From Cryptomeria japonica (taxonomy: Eukaryota > Streptophyta > Pinopsida > Cupressales > Cupressaceae): DNA of 64,000 bases. The stretch spans positions 507,921,373 to 507,985,372 of the forward strand of contig NC_081415.1 of NCBI RefSeq assembly GCF_030272615.1, in the 5' to 3' direction. Of the stretch, positions 1 through 9,461 are shown piece after piece. The first letter of the stretch is position 1; each line of letters begins with the position of its first letter. A model generated the notes under the pieces. The model searched no databases. It saw nothing but the letters and a program-made list of their open reading frames with translations, and was not told the origin of the DNA. A program made the position numbers and the translations under genes.

Positions 1-133
1 GAAATAAGGCTAGAAGAGGATAAATAAATTAATTAAATAAATAAATATTTATTTAATTAATAGAAGAATTAAGCTTAGATAATTAAATAAATAATATTTA
101 TTTAATTAGACTGGACAATTTTGGGTGTCTACA
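1..133 (-). repeat. Partial 3' LTR of Gy1
   Basis: On the plus strand it ends with gggtgtctaca at 133, i.e. the element-strand LTR begins TGTAGACACCC. It matches 15087-15219 over 133 bases with 3 substitutions and no indel. Only this terminal piece is inside the window, so LTR length cannot be compared with the other copy. Confidence 0.93.
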
Positions 134-147
134 TTTTGCCCCTCTTT
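134..147 (-). other. Polypurine tract of Gy1
   Basis: On the element strand AAAGAGGGGCAAAA lies immediately upstream of the 3' LTR, the expected plus-strand priming site of reverse transcription. The position next to the LTR boundary makes the call firm. Confidence 0.88.
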
Positions 148-544
148 GAGACAATGCGGCTTGTTGCGTTGTTTTAAAGAAGATAATATGAACTGATACA
201 GAGTTGCCCCAAGATGTGAATTATATGCCCCCTCGAGAGATTGGATGAAAATGTCTGGAAAGATTGCAGACAATCTCTTGATAAGAAAGAAATGCTAGAA
301 TGGACTGACCGGATAAAGTGACAGAGTCACGGGATAATGAAGATTGACTCGGGAAACGAGGGCGAGGGCTAGGGTAGGCTATAAGATAGACCACGGGGGA
401 AAATACATCCTCATTGTCATCTACACATCCACGAGAGTAGATTGCAAAGCAAAAATAGAGCAGCAGCAGTCAGCAGCGATGGCCTTCATTCACAGATTCG
501 ATCGCGTTCGCCGATTTTAGAGGCCAGCAGAGGCAGGAGAGCCG
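148..544 (+). promoter_or_regulatory. Candidate promoter and first exon of the antisense PMD gene
   Basis: A TATAAGATA box lies at 380-388 on the plus strand, followed about 160 bp later by a consensus 5' splice site (CCG|GTAAGT, cut after 544). An ATG at 479 opens only 13 codons before TAG, so this exon may be 5' UTR. Seen: TATA motif and donor. Inferred: transcription from here across the antisense gene. No transcript evidence is available, so the start site is a guess. Confidence 0.4.
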
Positions 545-661
545 GTAAGTACCACCAAACCTCCTCGTACTTTGACGCATTTAATTTTTTCATTAATGCA
601 TAGTAGATAGAGCAATAAATGTGCTTAGAATAGGGTCCCCAAAAAATGTCTAAAACGTTCA

Positions 662-925
662 GGCACGTCTGCGTTGGTGCCAGGCGCGTCTATGCTCGCG
701 AGGCGCGTCTGTGTTTGTGCTAGGCACGTCTGCGTTTGAACCCGCGTCTGTGTCAAATGCGGTCGCGTTTGTGATGTGCAGGCGCGTCTATGCCAAGAAA
801 GCACGTCTGTGTCGCCCAGGCTCATCTGTGCAGAGCATAGGCACATCTGTGTTTTTCAGGCGCATCTGTGTTTTCCAGGCGCGTCTGTGCAGTCTTTGAG
901 CGCGTTTATGTCAGGTAAGCGCGTT
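662..925 (+). repeat. Degenerate ~20-bp array, core (g)gcgcgtctgtg
   Basis: About 14 copies of a core resembling ggcgcgtctgtg occur at roughly 18-22 bp spacing, varying at CpG positions (cgcgtc, cacgtc, cgcatc, cgcgtt). The complementary word cacagacgcg forms two further arrays at 12640-12815 and 14012-14215 of the same element, in opposite orientation. Confidence 0.85.
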
Positions 926-1047
926 TGTGTTTAGTTTTGTCTTCTAGGTCAAATCGCCAGTTCTGTGATGAACATACGCTGTCGATTGGATAAGCTACTG
1001 AGAGGATACACTCAAGCAGGTCCTCTAGGGAAGACTAGGATAGATCA

Positions 1048-1322
1048 AGGCACTTTGTGATGAACAGTGAGTACCAAGATAGAGTACTTTGTGATGAACA
1101 CGGAGTACTAAAATATGAACAACACTTTATGATGAACAGTGAGTGCAAATGTGAATAACACTTTGTGATGAACAGTGAGTGTCACATGTAGTACTTTGTA
1201 ATGAACAGGGAGTACTACTAGGATAGAAGCAACACTTTGTGATAAACAGTGAGTGTCACTAGGGTAGATAGCAATATGCATTTGGATAAAAAGTAGCATT
1301 TTGTGATGAACAGTGAATGCCA
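1048..1322 (+). repeat. Interspersed array of seven ttgtgatgaacagtgagt units
   Basis: Seven copies of a ~20-bp unit (cactttgtgatgaacagtg followed by agtg) start near 1048, 1085, 1122, 1158, 1192, 1232 and 1298, separated by 12-45 bp of variable sequence. Each unit starts and ends with complementary CACT/AGTG or AGTACT-type words, so each can form a small hairpin. They lie inside the probable intron of the antisense gene. Confidence 0.85.
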
Positions 1323-1356
1323 CTATGAGTGACATGAGTGATTTGCTTGACTGCAG

Positions 1357-3263
1357 GAGTATTTGTTGATGCTGGAGTCACGGGAGAGATTCCCATCGAC
1401 TCAGAGGTTGCGATCTGAGTTGACATTCGAGGACAGAGCTACCATTGAGGGCATGGGTTTGAGACATGTTCTATATGTGCCTGAGTTTCGGGCGAACACT
1501 GCGCTGGCGGAGAGATGACACTCCGAGACTTGCACTTTTCATTTGCCAATGGGTGAGATGACAGTCACCCTGGAGGATGTATACAGGATACTGAGGATAC
1601 GATTGATGGGGAGCTGATCCCATATGATCGAGATGGAGACAAGGAGGCTCTGAGACGAGTGTTCCAGGACCCAGGATTGGAGATGAGGGTAGGACACATG
1701 GCGTGGGACACTATGATAGCCACAGGGCTAGCGCTGCCAGCAGTGGTAGGAGGAGCTATCAGTGGGTTCCTGTGTCCAGATAGGGCGACACGGGGGTTGG
1801 CTGTGGGTTGGGGAGGAGCACTGGAGACACTGGTGACACAGCACACCAGATATGCCTGGGGACCGTGTGTGCTGGCACACCTCTATTATGAGCTGCATCA
1901 GTTCGTATACCATGGATCAGTGGGATTGGGTTGTGGGGTGACATTGCTGCAGGTATGGGCTTATGAGCATCTACCAGTGACGAGGCTGATACACTTCAGA
2001 GGCAGGGGACATGGACACAGTTTTGTGCACTTATATGATATGATCACGTCTCAACCACGGATTGGCAGGTTGGAGCACTGGCGGCGGGTGATAGATGATA
2101 TTGATGTGGTCATATGGAGGCTATATCTGGGATGCGAGCAGTGGGAGGACGATGCAGTTGAGCTTCCTTACACCTTCCGGAGTAGGTATCTGATTGGGCG
2201 GACGCCCTATGTGCTGGAGAGACAGCTAGTGGACAGGGTTGGCCAACAGTTTGGCAGGATCCAGAGGATGCCACGGGGCTCATGGATGCATGCACGAACT
2301 GTGAGAGATCAGGCGCAGTTTGGGCCCTTGCTGTCATATGATCAGGCAGTTACACAACTAGTAGAGATGATGCCCCTACCCTGGGACATGTGGCCAGAGA
2401 TTGAGGATGCCGGCATGGATGCCAAGTACACAGCCTACTGGGCGGAGCATCCCTTCCCACGTTTGACGGATTCGGGAGAGCCATTGGATGGAGATGGGGG
2501 TGGGGATGATGATGATGGTGGAGGTGATGGGGGAAGAGGCCGATGGAGCAGGAGGGGAGCAGTTGGAGAGAGGAGGGTTGCACCTCAGAGGGAGGGTGGT
2601 GAGGAGAGGCAGGCTCGGGTGGTGAGGGGTCGCGATGGATTGCTGCTACAGGTGCCAGTAGCACAGGGTCCCAGACAGGTACAGGTACAGAGACAGGGAC
2701 AGATACAAGGACAGGTAGCAGTACAGGTACAGGCACAGGGGCAGGCACCCGTACAGGGGGAGCCACAGGTAGAGGTGGAGGGGGCTGACCTAGAGGAGGA
2801 CGAGCTGAGGGAGATCTGCTAGGGCCAGGCAGATGAGATCTAGGAGTTGAAGAGGGAGAGAGATCAGCTCAGGATGAGGCTCTGAGATACTGAGCGGGAG
2901 CGGGATCAGGCTATTCAGCGCTATACAGAGGCTGAGACAGCACTGAGGGTCGGGAGACAGGCAGCGGAGGACACAGGGGCAGGATATGCTTATGTCCTGC
3001 GGGCAGGGGAGGAGATTGCCTACTGGCGGGATCTCTATTATGGTGCAGTGCCAATAGATCAGCGGGCGAGGAGCTTCCATAGACCGTCGCATACAACGAC
3101 AGCTACGGGAGGGAGATGGAGGAGATAGGCATCGAGTGGTGGGGTTATGGGTCCTCCACCACCACCAGATAGAGGAGACAGGAGGGATGATCTTGGGGCG
3201 GGTCCTTCAGGGGCTCAGATTCCATCGAGGCCAGGCAGCTCTGAGGGAGGTAGTTCATCATAG
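1357..3263 (+). pseudogene. Antisense additional ORF of Gy1: plant mobile domain (PMD) protein, decayed
   Basis: Product resembles the plant mobile domain family (MAIN/MAIL-like proteins and their transposon-borne relatives), nuclear proteins of poorly known biochemistry. The N-terminal hallmark HLPMGEMTVTLEDVYRIL is encoded at about 1540-1596. The central block LAHLYYELHQFV...LLQVWAYEHLP lies at 1866-1970. It is followed by a Gly/Asp-rich linker, a Gln/Val-rich stretch built from degenerate acaggt hexamers (2676-2765), a charged helix and a C-terminal RDLYYGAVPIDQRARSF motif at about 3030-3080. Breaks: TGA at 1516 where Trp is expected, a one-base loss near 1600, and stops at 2820, 2841, 2883 and 3126; the natural end is probably TAG at 3261-3263. 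The longest intact stretch is 1659-2822 (387 codons, opening on GTG, so not a real start). Orientation opposite to the polyprotein matches known antisense extra ORFs of Tat elements. Confidence 0.85.
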
Positions 3264-5021
3264 CCATAGAGGGCTCTTTATGTATCAGTATTGTACCATT
3301 TTTGTATGATGATGCAGAATCCTACAGGTGCTTTTGTAGCCATATGATTTTGACATCATTGTATCATGACACTTTTATGATTATATATATGAGATGATTC
3401 ATCTTTGCGGCAGCTATATGCATGTGTATCTATGTGATGAGATGTTCTTATGTGATGTATGTTTCTATGTTATGGATGCAAATATGTATATGATGTAATG
3501 CAATATTTTTGTTCTTTTATGTTTTAGATGTGTATGCATGATGCAAATGTGAATGTATGTAATGTATATGAATATGATAATGCAAATGTAAATTGTGCTA
3601 ACATGTATTGTGTGCAAGATGTGATGCAATTGTGGTATTTATATGTATGTATGAAATGCTTATATGTGGTAATGTAGGTGCAACTACATGAAATGCAAAT
3701 GTTTTTGGTGTGTCATTATACTCAGTCATGTGATAGCAGGCTACGCGGATTCGAGAAGGACGATGGAAGTTAATCAAGAAAGGGGGATGAAAGATAGAAG
3801 ATATGAAAGTGAAAGAGCTTTCTTGTGCGTTATCATCATTGAGCTTTATTATGGCAAGTAGGTTATGACAATCGAGGCATATGTTCGACCCAGAAAGTCA
3901 TTGTACCCGTTTGCATGGAGATAAGACAGTCACAAACAAGGAATGCCCCAGTTCACACTAGACTCACAGTGTCCTCATATCCTTGGACAAGTCATAGCAT
4001 TACTAAGAGACAATCCACAGACAACAAATACAAATAGGTGATGATACCCCATCCTCACCTTTTTAGTCAAAGACATCCTGGAGATAGAATCTCTAGTCAA
4101 AGACATCCCGGAAAAGCTAAAAGACATGTCACCCAAAAAAAAATAAAAAAAAATCAAAAGAAAACCAAGACTCGACACCAACATCCACTGTAGTCCTCAA
4201 GTTTAGTGTCTCTTGTCACTTGTATAAGTCTTATCTGATTGTGGTCATAATGTTTACTTTCACAGAAATGATAGATAGCACTGAACCATAATGTTGTCTG
4301 AGTCTGTTGAAAGATTTGATTTGTTGAAGCCCATTGTTGCTGTTGTGTCTCATCTGAAACTAACTGAATCCATGAAACTGATACTTTATTGCGAAGAAAA
4401 CGGAACTTTATTGCGGATCTATGATGCAAATGTTGCTTTATTGCGGATTGTGTGCGGATAGACTGAAGGAAGTTGGAAGAAACTGTACTCCTCGAAACAT
4501 GTGATGTTCTCAGTTCCACACCCATTATTAGACGTAGGATTTTGCCTTAGCCATAGATAGGATCTGATTTATTACGGATGGAAAGGGAGGTGAAAAGGGA
4601 GTTATTATGAATGGCTAACCAATCTTGGGTAGATCAATAACAAGCCATGATGGGAATGGGTAAGTTTATTATGAACGAATAGGTTGTGAGTGTGTGCACA
4701 GTGAAAGGATGAAAGTGAATCCTGAAGGAGGGAGGAGCAATGTCTCTACGCATGGCGCTGGTGACCCAGTTTTCACCATGGTACTTGCCCAGGGCGCCAC
4801 CGAAGTGGTTTTCACCGTTGGACGAAATTATTTCTCTTTACTTTTTTCGATTTTTCAATGTTTTTTGTGTCACAAGGCGCCTGTTTGCCAGGTTTTCACC
4901 AAGTAACGATTTTTTTTGTTTTATAATTTTTTTTTGTATTTTTGAATTTTTTGATTTTTTTTGTATTTTTGAAATTTTTGATTTTTTTTTTGTATTTTTG
5001 AATTTAGGATACTCTGAAGAG
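3264..5021. other. Gy1 3' non-coding spacer, TG-rich then T-rich
   Basis: No supported gene. 3350-3720 is a low-complexity tract of atgtatgtgatgtaatgcaa-like words. 4740-4900 holds three imperfect copies of a ggcgcc...gttttcacc word. 4905-5005 is a T-rich stretch with four ttttttgtatttttgaa repeats. Open frames here (e.g. 4740-5090) are composition artefacts. It separates the end of integrase from the 3' end of the antisense PMD gene. Confidence 0.7.
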
Positions 5022-5753
5022 CTATGTGTAGAACCTGCGAAGGTGCATGCTGTTGATAGGATCCTCCAAAGGTTCACCTTCTGTAGTTGAGAGCTGATAT
5101 GCACCAGATCCATATGCTGCTGTAATAATGTAGGGACCAAGCCAGTTTGGTTCGAACTTGCCCTTCTTCTCTCTGTCTTGTTGATTTTTAGGATTTTCTC
5201 TGAGAATTAAGTCCCCTACCTCAAATGTGCGAGGCTTGACCTTGTGATTGTAGCTATGACTCATTTGTTGTTGGTAAGCCTTGAGATGATTAAAAGCAGT
5301 TTGTCTTCATTCATCTAATAATTCTAGCTCTTGTAAGTGAGAGACCCTATAGTCTTCATTACTGATGATGTTTTGCAAAGAGACCCGTAAAGAGGGTAGC
5401 TCGACCTCAATAGGCAAGATGGCTTCAGTGCCATAGACAAGTGAATAGGGTGTAGCTCCTGTAGGTGTGCAGACACTTGTGCGGTAGGCCCAAAGTGTAG
5501 GATTAAGTTGGATATGCCAATTACGACCAGCATTGTCGACTGTTTTCTTTAGGATTTTAAGGATTGTTTTGTTAGACGCCTCAGCTTGGCCATTACCTTG
5601 GGGGTAATATGGTGTGGAGAAATGATGGGAAATATGGAAGCGGTCACAGAGTTCACGAATATCCTGATTTTCGAAGGGATGCCCGTTATCAGTGATAATG
5701 GAAACAGGAATACCGTATCGACGGATGATATAGTTGAGGATGAATGTAGCAAT
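5022..5753 (-). pseudogene. Gy1 integrase, core second half and C-terminal domain
   Basis: Continues in the same frame as the upstream integrase segment after an in-frame TAG (5754-5756). The core Asp of a TDNG motif and the catalytic Glu in PQGNGQAEASN are both visible, so the D,D,E triad residues are retained. A second in-frame stop, TGA at 5307-5309, precedes the C-terminal domain, whose GPYIITAAYGSGAYQL stretch is typical of gypsy integrase ends. The ORF finishes at 5022. No frameshift is needed, only two nonsense changes. It would catalyse insertion of the element cDNA if intact. Confidence 0.9.
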
Positions 5754-6875
5754 CTATTTTCCTGTGACTTGTGTGAGAGGCACGACTTCAATCCATTTTG
5801 TAAAATACTCTGTGGCAGTGATAATGAATTTATGACCATTGGACGAAGGAGGGTGAATCTTGCCTATGAGATCGAGTCCCCACTGACAAAAGGGCCAAGG
5901 AGACGCAAGTGGTTGAAGTTCTTGTGCTGGCGCATGTATGAGATCTCCATGAATTTGACATTGCTTACATTTCTTGACAAACTGATATGAATCTTTCTCC
6001 ATATTGGGCCAGTAATATCCAGTCCTGATGAGTTTCTTGGCCAAGGTAGGACCACTAGCATGTGGACCACATATCCCTTCATGCACTTCCCGTAACGCAA
6101 TCTGAGCTTCGTCGCTTTCTAAACATCTAAGAAGAGTGCCATCTAGACCTCGCCGGTATAGGATATCAGGTAAAATGACATATCGAGAGGATTGACAAAT
6201 GAAAGTGCGACGTTGGTTATTTGATAGATCAGGAGGTAAGGTATTGTTACGAAGGTATGTGAAAATGGAACCATATAACTGGGATTCAGGACCGACAATG
6301 CATATCGTCTCAGTAGGCATGATCTCATATGAAGGGACCAAAAGGTCATCCACCAAGAACTCATAGCGGGTCTCGTTTGGAGGTAAATCAATCAGGGAAG
6401 CAATTGTAGCCATGGCATCTGCGGCGCGATTCTGCTCTCTTGGTATCTGCTCAAAGTCTATCTTTGTGAAGTGTTGTTTCAGGTCATCCACCATTTGTTT
6501 ATAAGGCATTAATTTTTCATCTTTTGTTTGGTAATTATCAGTTGCTTGACGGATGACAAGTTGGGAGTCCCCAAAAACATGAAGTTCTTGGATCTTCCAT
6601 TGAACTGCAATTCGTAATCCTGTTGTTAATGCCTCATATTCCGCTATATTGTTAGTGCAAGGAAATGATAAGCGGTATGATTTTGGTATAGAATCCCCTT
6701 GAGGAGTTATAAAGAGGATGCCACCTCCTGCGCCATGCTGTGTGTATGAGCCATCGAAGTACAGTTGCCATGGCTTTGCATGTGACATTGTCAAAATAGA
6801 TTCATCTGGAAATTCTGAACTTAGAGGAACATCATCTATCATGGGAGCATCTGCTAATTGATCTGCGATGGCTTG
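5754..6875 (-). pseudogene. Gy1 second (archaeal-type) RNase H plus integrase N-terminus
   Basis: The first part (about 6780-6420) carries LYFDGS, AEYEAL and GDSQLV, the acidic residues of an RNase HI fold of the kind found in plants and archaea and not the usual retroviral-type domain. It is followed by an integrase zinc-binding region (HEGICGPHASG, then CKQC) and the start of the catalytic core (WGLDLIGKI). The second RNase H downstream of the normal one is the hallmark of Tat/Ogre elements. It ends at TAG 5754-5756. Upstream, TGA at 6876-6878 separates it from the linker to the first RNase H in the same frame. Confidence 0.92.
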
Positions 6876-6878
6876 TCA

Positions 6879-7280
6879 TTTTATTGCTTTTCTGTCCACA
6901 TACTCGATGTCAAATTCACTCAGGATCATTACCCATTTGGCCAGTCGCCCAGTAAGTGTTGCTTTATTGAGAAGGTATTTCAATGGGTCTATCCTTGCAA
7001 TCAACTTAGTCTTATGAGTGAGCATGTAATGTCATAATTTCTGCGAAGCAAAGACCACAGCGAGACATGCACGCTCAATTGGTGTGTAGTTTAGCTCATA
7101 TCCTACCAATGTGCGACTGATATAGTATACTGCTTTTTCCTTGCCCTCAGCAATTTGTTGTGCTAAGAGTGCCCCTAGTGCTATTGGAGTAGCTGATATG
7201 TATAGTAACAGTGGTTGATCTGGAACTGGTGGCATCAGAACTGGCGGGTTTAGAAGATAATCTTTGAGTGTCTAGAAAGC
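6879..7280 (-). pseudogene. Gy1 RNase H (retroviral-type, RT-linked) segment
   Basis: Encodes the RT-connection and RNase H domain: DQPLLLYISATPIALGALLA, then VYYISRTLVGYELNYTPIE and ACLAVVFASQKL. In-frame stops at 7272-7274, 7032-7034 and 6876-6878 interrupt it. Beyond 7032 the frame continues with sequence typical of the end of this domain (LIARIDPLKYLLNKATLTGR). It would degrade the RNA strand of the RNA:DNA hybrid; it is dead here through nonsense changes only. Confidence 0.9.
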
Positions 7281-8738
7281 CTATTGACAGTTATCATCCC
7301 AATTGAATTTGATGTTTTTATGTAGCAGGTGCTGAAAAGGATTACACTTATCTGCAAGTTGTGCTATGAATCTTCGGATGGACTGGAGTCTGCCTTGTAA
7401 GGATCGAAGTTGACTGATATTTCTAGGTGGTTGCATCTCCAAGATGGCTTTGACTTTTGCTGGATCAGCTTCAATTCCTCTTTTGGATACAATGAATCCT
7501 AGGAGCTTCCCGGAGGTTACTCCAAAGACACATTTCTTGGGGTTTAATCTTACTTTGTATTTTTCCAACCGATCAAAGACGATTGAAAGTATGTCCAAAT
7601 GTGTATTTCTGTCTATTGATTTGCCCAAGAGGTCATCAACATAATCTTCCACGGTTACGTGCATAAGATCATGAAAGATAGTAGTCATGGCTCTTTGATA
7701 TGTAGCACCTGCATTCTTTAGCCCGAAAGGCATGACATTCCAGCAGAAAGTTCCCCACAGACAAGTAAATGATGTTTTGTGTTGATCCTCGGGTGCGATC
7801 TTTATTTGATTATAACCAGAGAATCCATCCATTAATGATAACATTTCATGACCTACTGTGAGATCAACAATCAAGTCAATATTTGGTAATGGGAAGTCAT
7901 CCTTTGGACACGCTTTGTTGATGTCTCTGAAATCTGTACATATTCTGATGCTGCGATCTGGTTTACTAACAGGTACCAAGTTGGAGATCCATTCAGGATA
8001 ATCAATTGGGCGTATGAATCCGACATCCAGTAATTTCTCAAGTTCTGCTTTGACTAGTAATGCCACTTGTGGATGCATCTTTCTTAATTTCTGTTTTACT
8101 GGTTTTGCCCCCGGTTTGATTGTCAAATGATGCATTACCAAATCTAGATCTAATCCAGGCATATCAGTGTATGACCAAGTAAAGTTGATTTGTCGTTCTT
8201 TGAAGAAACTTATGAATTTTGACCTTTCATACTCTGTCAATGATTGAGCTAGGAATATGTTGTGTGGAACCTCTTCTGTACCAATGTTTGTTTTGATAGT
8301 CTCCTCTGCCAACATGGATGACTTTTCCTCATATGATGCCGGGAGAATGTTGAGCCTTCCATCTTCGGGTGCCTCAGAGAGGTTTTCGCCCTCAGATATG
8401 TCCTTTCTTTTTACTTTTTTGGGGTCAGACATCGCCACAGTGTGGTTTTCGCCATAAGACCCTTGATTTGTTCTTATTTTCACATTTTTGTGACTGGAAG
8501 GTCCGACACCCTCACCAAAATATGCCACGCTATTGAGTTCTATAGTGTATCCCGCTTTATGGTCCCCAGGAGGAAGATCATCTCGTATGCCCAGATAGTC
8601 AATAAAAGCCTCATCGTTTTGGAATGTGTCAAACTGTGCAGGTCCTTCATGATCCCAGTCAATGAATTGGTGGTGAACAAGGGGAAGACCGTTAATGTCT
8701 TCGAAGTTATGGGAGCTAAGAGTGAAGATGCAGTTATA
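7281..8738 (-). pseudogene. Gy1 reverse transcriptase with upstream linker
   Basis: The open part runs from the linker after TAA 8739-8741 to TAG 7281-7283. RT landmarks in order are LRKMHPQVALLVKAELEKLL, the GFIRPIDYPEWISNLVPV block, RICTDFRDINKACPKDDFPLP, the LSLMDGFSGYNQI block with its catalytic Asp, WNVMPFGLKNAGATYQRAM, and YVDD at 7632-7643. All catalytic aspartates are present and the palm domain is uninterrupted, so this is the best preserved part of Gy1. Assignment to Ty3/gypsy RT is certain; the Tat-like assignment comes from the second RNase H and element size. Confidence 0.95.
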
Positions 8739-8741
8739 TTA

Positions 8742-9461
8742 GGGAATGCCAAGGTAATTATCGAGGTCATCGATGGCACTCTCCTCATCAGTCTCGATCG
8801 TGAGTGAATCCAAATTGTCATCACTAGTAGCGCATTCTGGGACGGGTGTTCTCATCCTATGTGATTTCAACCTAGAACCTTGAGATAAGGACTGTGTGGA
8901 ATCCTCCTGGGTTGTTTCTTGACCAACTCTGAACTTATTATAAAATTCCTCTTCTTTTGTGGGTTCATCTGGCTCTCTGAATATCTCGTTGAGCTCGTAG
9001 TCACTGGAAGACTTGTCTGAACCCCATTCCCATTTGTTAGAATCTGTGGAATAGCGATCCTCTTGTTGAATTTTGGCAGCTTTGATTTGTAAAGCTTCTT
9101 ATGTCCTTTGGGTGTGGACCTTGGAAGTTAAGAAACCAAGTCCTTTCGAGCGTTCCTTTTTGAAGGTCAATTCAGGTTGTAAAGGTTCAATGATGCCTTC
9201 TTTTCGTAACCCCAGAGGGCTTTTTCCATCATACCCGAATTTTTGTAGAATTTTGAAGCCTTTGCCATATTTCTCACATGGTAGATTGATGTGATCTTGT
9301 GTTTCCTCTTTATTGTCTCTGAAAAGCATTTGGTATAAATCTTCCTCTTCTAGTTCACCCCATCTTTGAAAGGTAGTAGGGTCCCATTTGAGCATCATGA
9401 TGGAGATTTGCTTATTAGGATGTGGTCTTCCATATTCTTTTGGGGAACTCATGACTTGTCA
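8742..9461 (-). pseudogene. Gy1 G-patch segment and acidic linker between protease and RT
   Basis: Residues encoded at about 9270-9130 form a G-patch-like motif (GKGFKILQKFGYDGKSPLGL, followed by GIIEPLQP and KGLGF), a glycine-rich RNA-binding module also known behind the protease of some retroelements. It is followed by an acidic, Ser/Glu-rich linker. The segment starts after the double stop TAA-TGA (9459-9464) and is cut by TAA 9099-9101; TAA 8739-8741 ends it. An ATG at 9452 could restart translation after the double stop. It is in the same frame as gag-protease and RT. Confidence 0.8.

Larger units (their letters stand above)
545..1356 (+). other. Probable 812-bp intron of the antisense PMD gene
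   Basis: The donor GTAAGT at 545-550 and the acceptor tttgcttgactgcag ending at 1356 bracket 812 bp with no long open frame. The PMD reading frame becomes open directly after the acceptor (frame beginning 1357), while the same frame has stops at 1330, 1339 and 1348 just before it. That switch at the splice acceptor is the main support. The intron is filled by two short-repeat arrays (662-925 and 1048-1322). Confidence 0.55.

Noticed and set aside
1048-1322. CRISPR-like appearance (short repeats with variable spacers)
   Set aside because: Repeats are about 20 bp, imperfect, with irregular spacers, in a plant retrotransposon; no cas genes.
625-1335. Open frames within 625-1335
   Set aside because: They fall in the two short-repeat arrays of the probable intron and consist of translated repeat units.
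1565-3096. Minus-strand open frames opposite the PMD gene (1565-1846, 2350-2766, 2790-3092)
   Set aside because: Pro/His-rich shadows of the PMD frame; no domain, and they are explained by its composition.
4694-5140. Open frames rich in Phe/Ile or Lys
   Set aside because: They come from the T-rich low-complexity tract and overlap the end of integrase.
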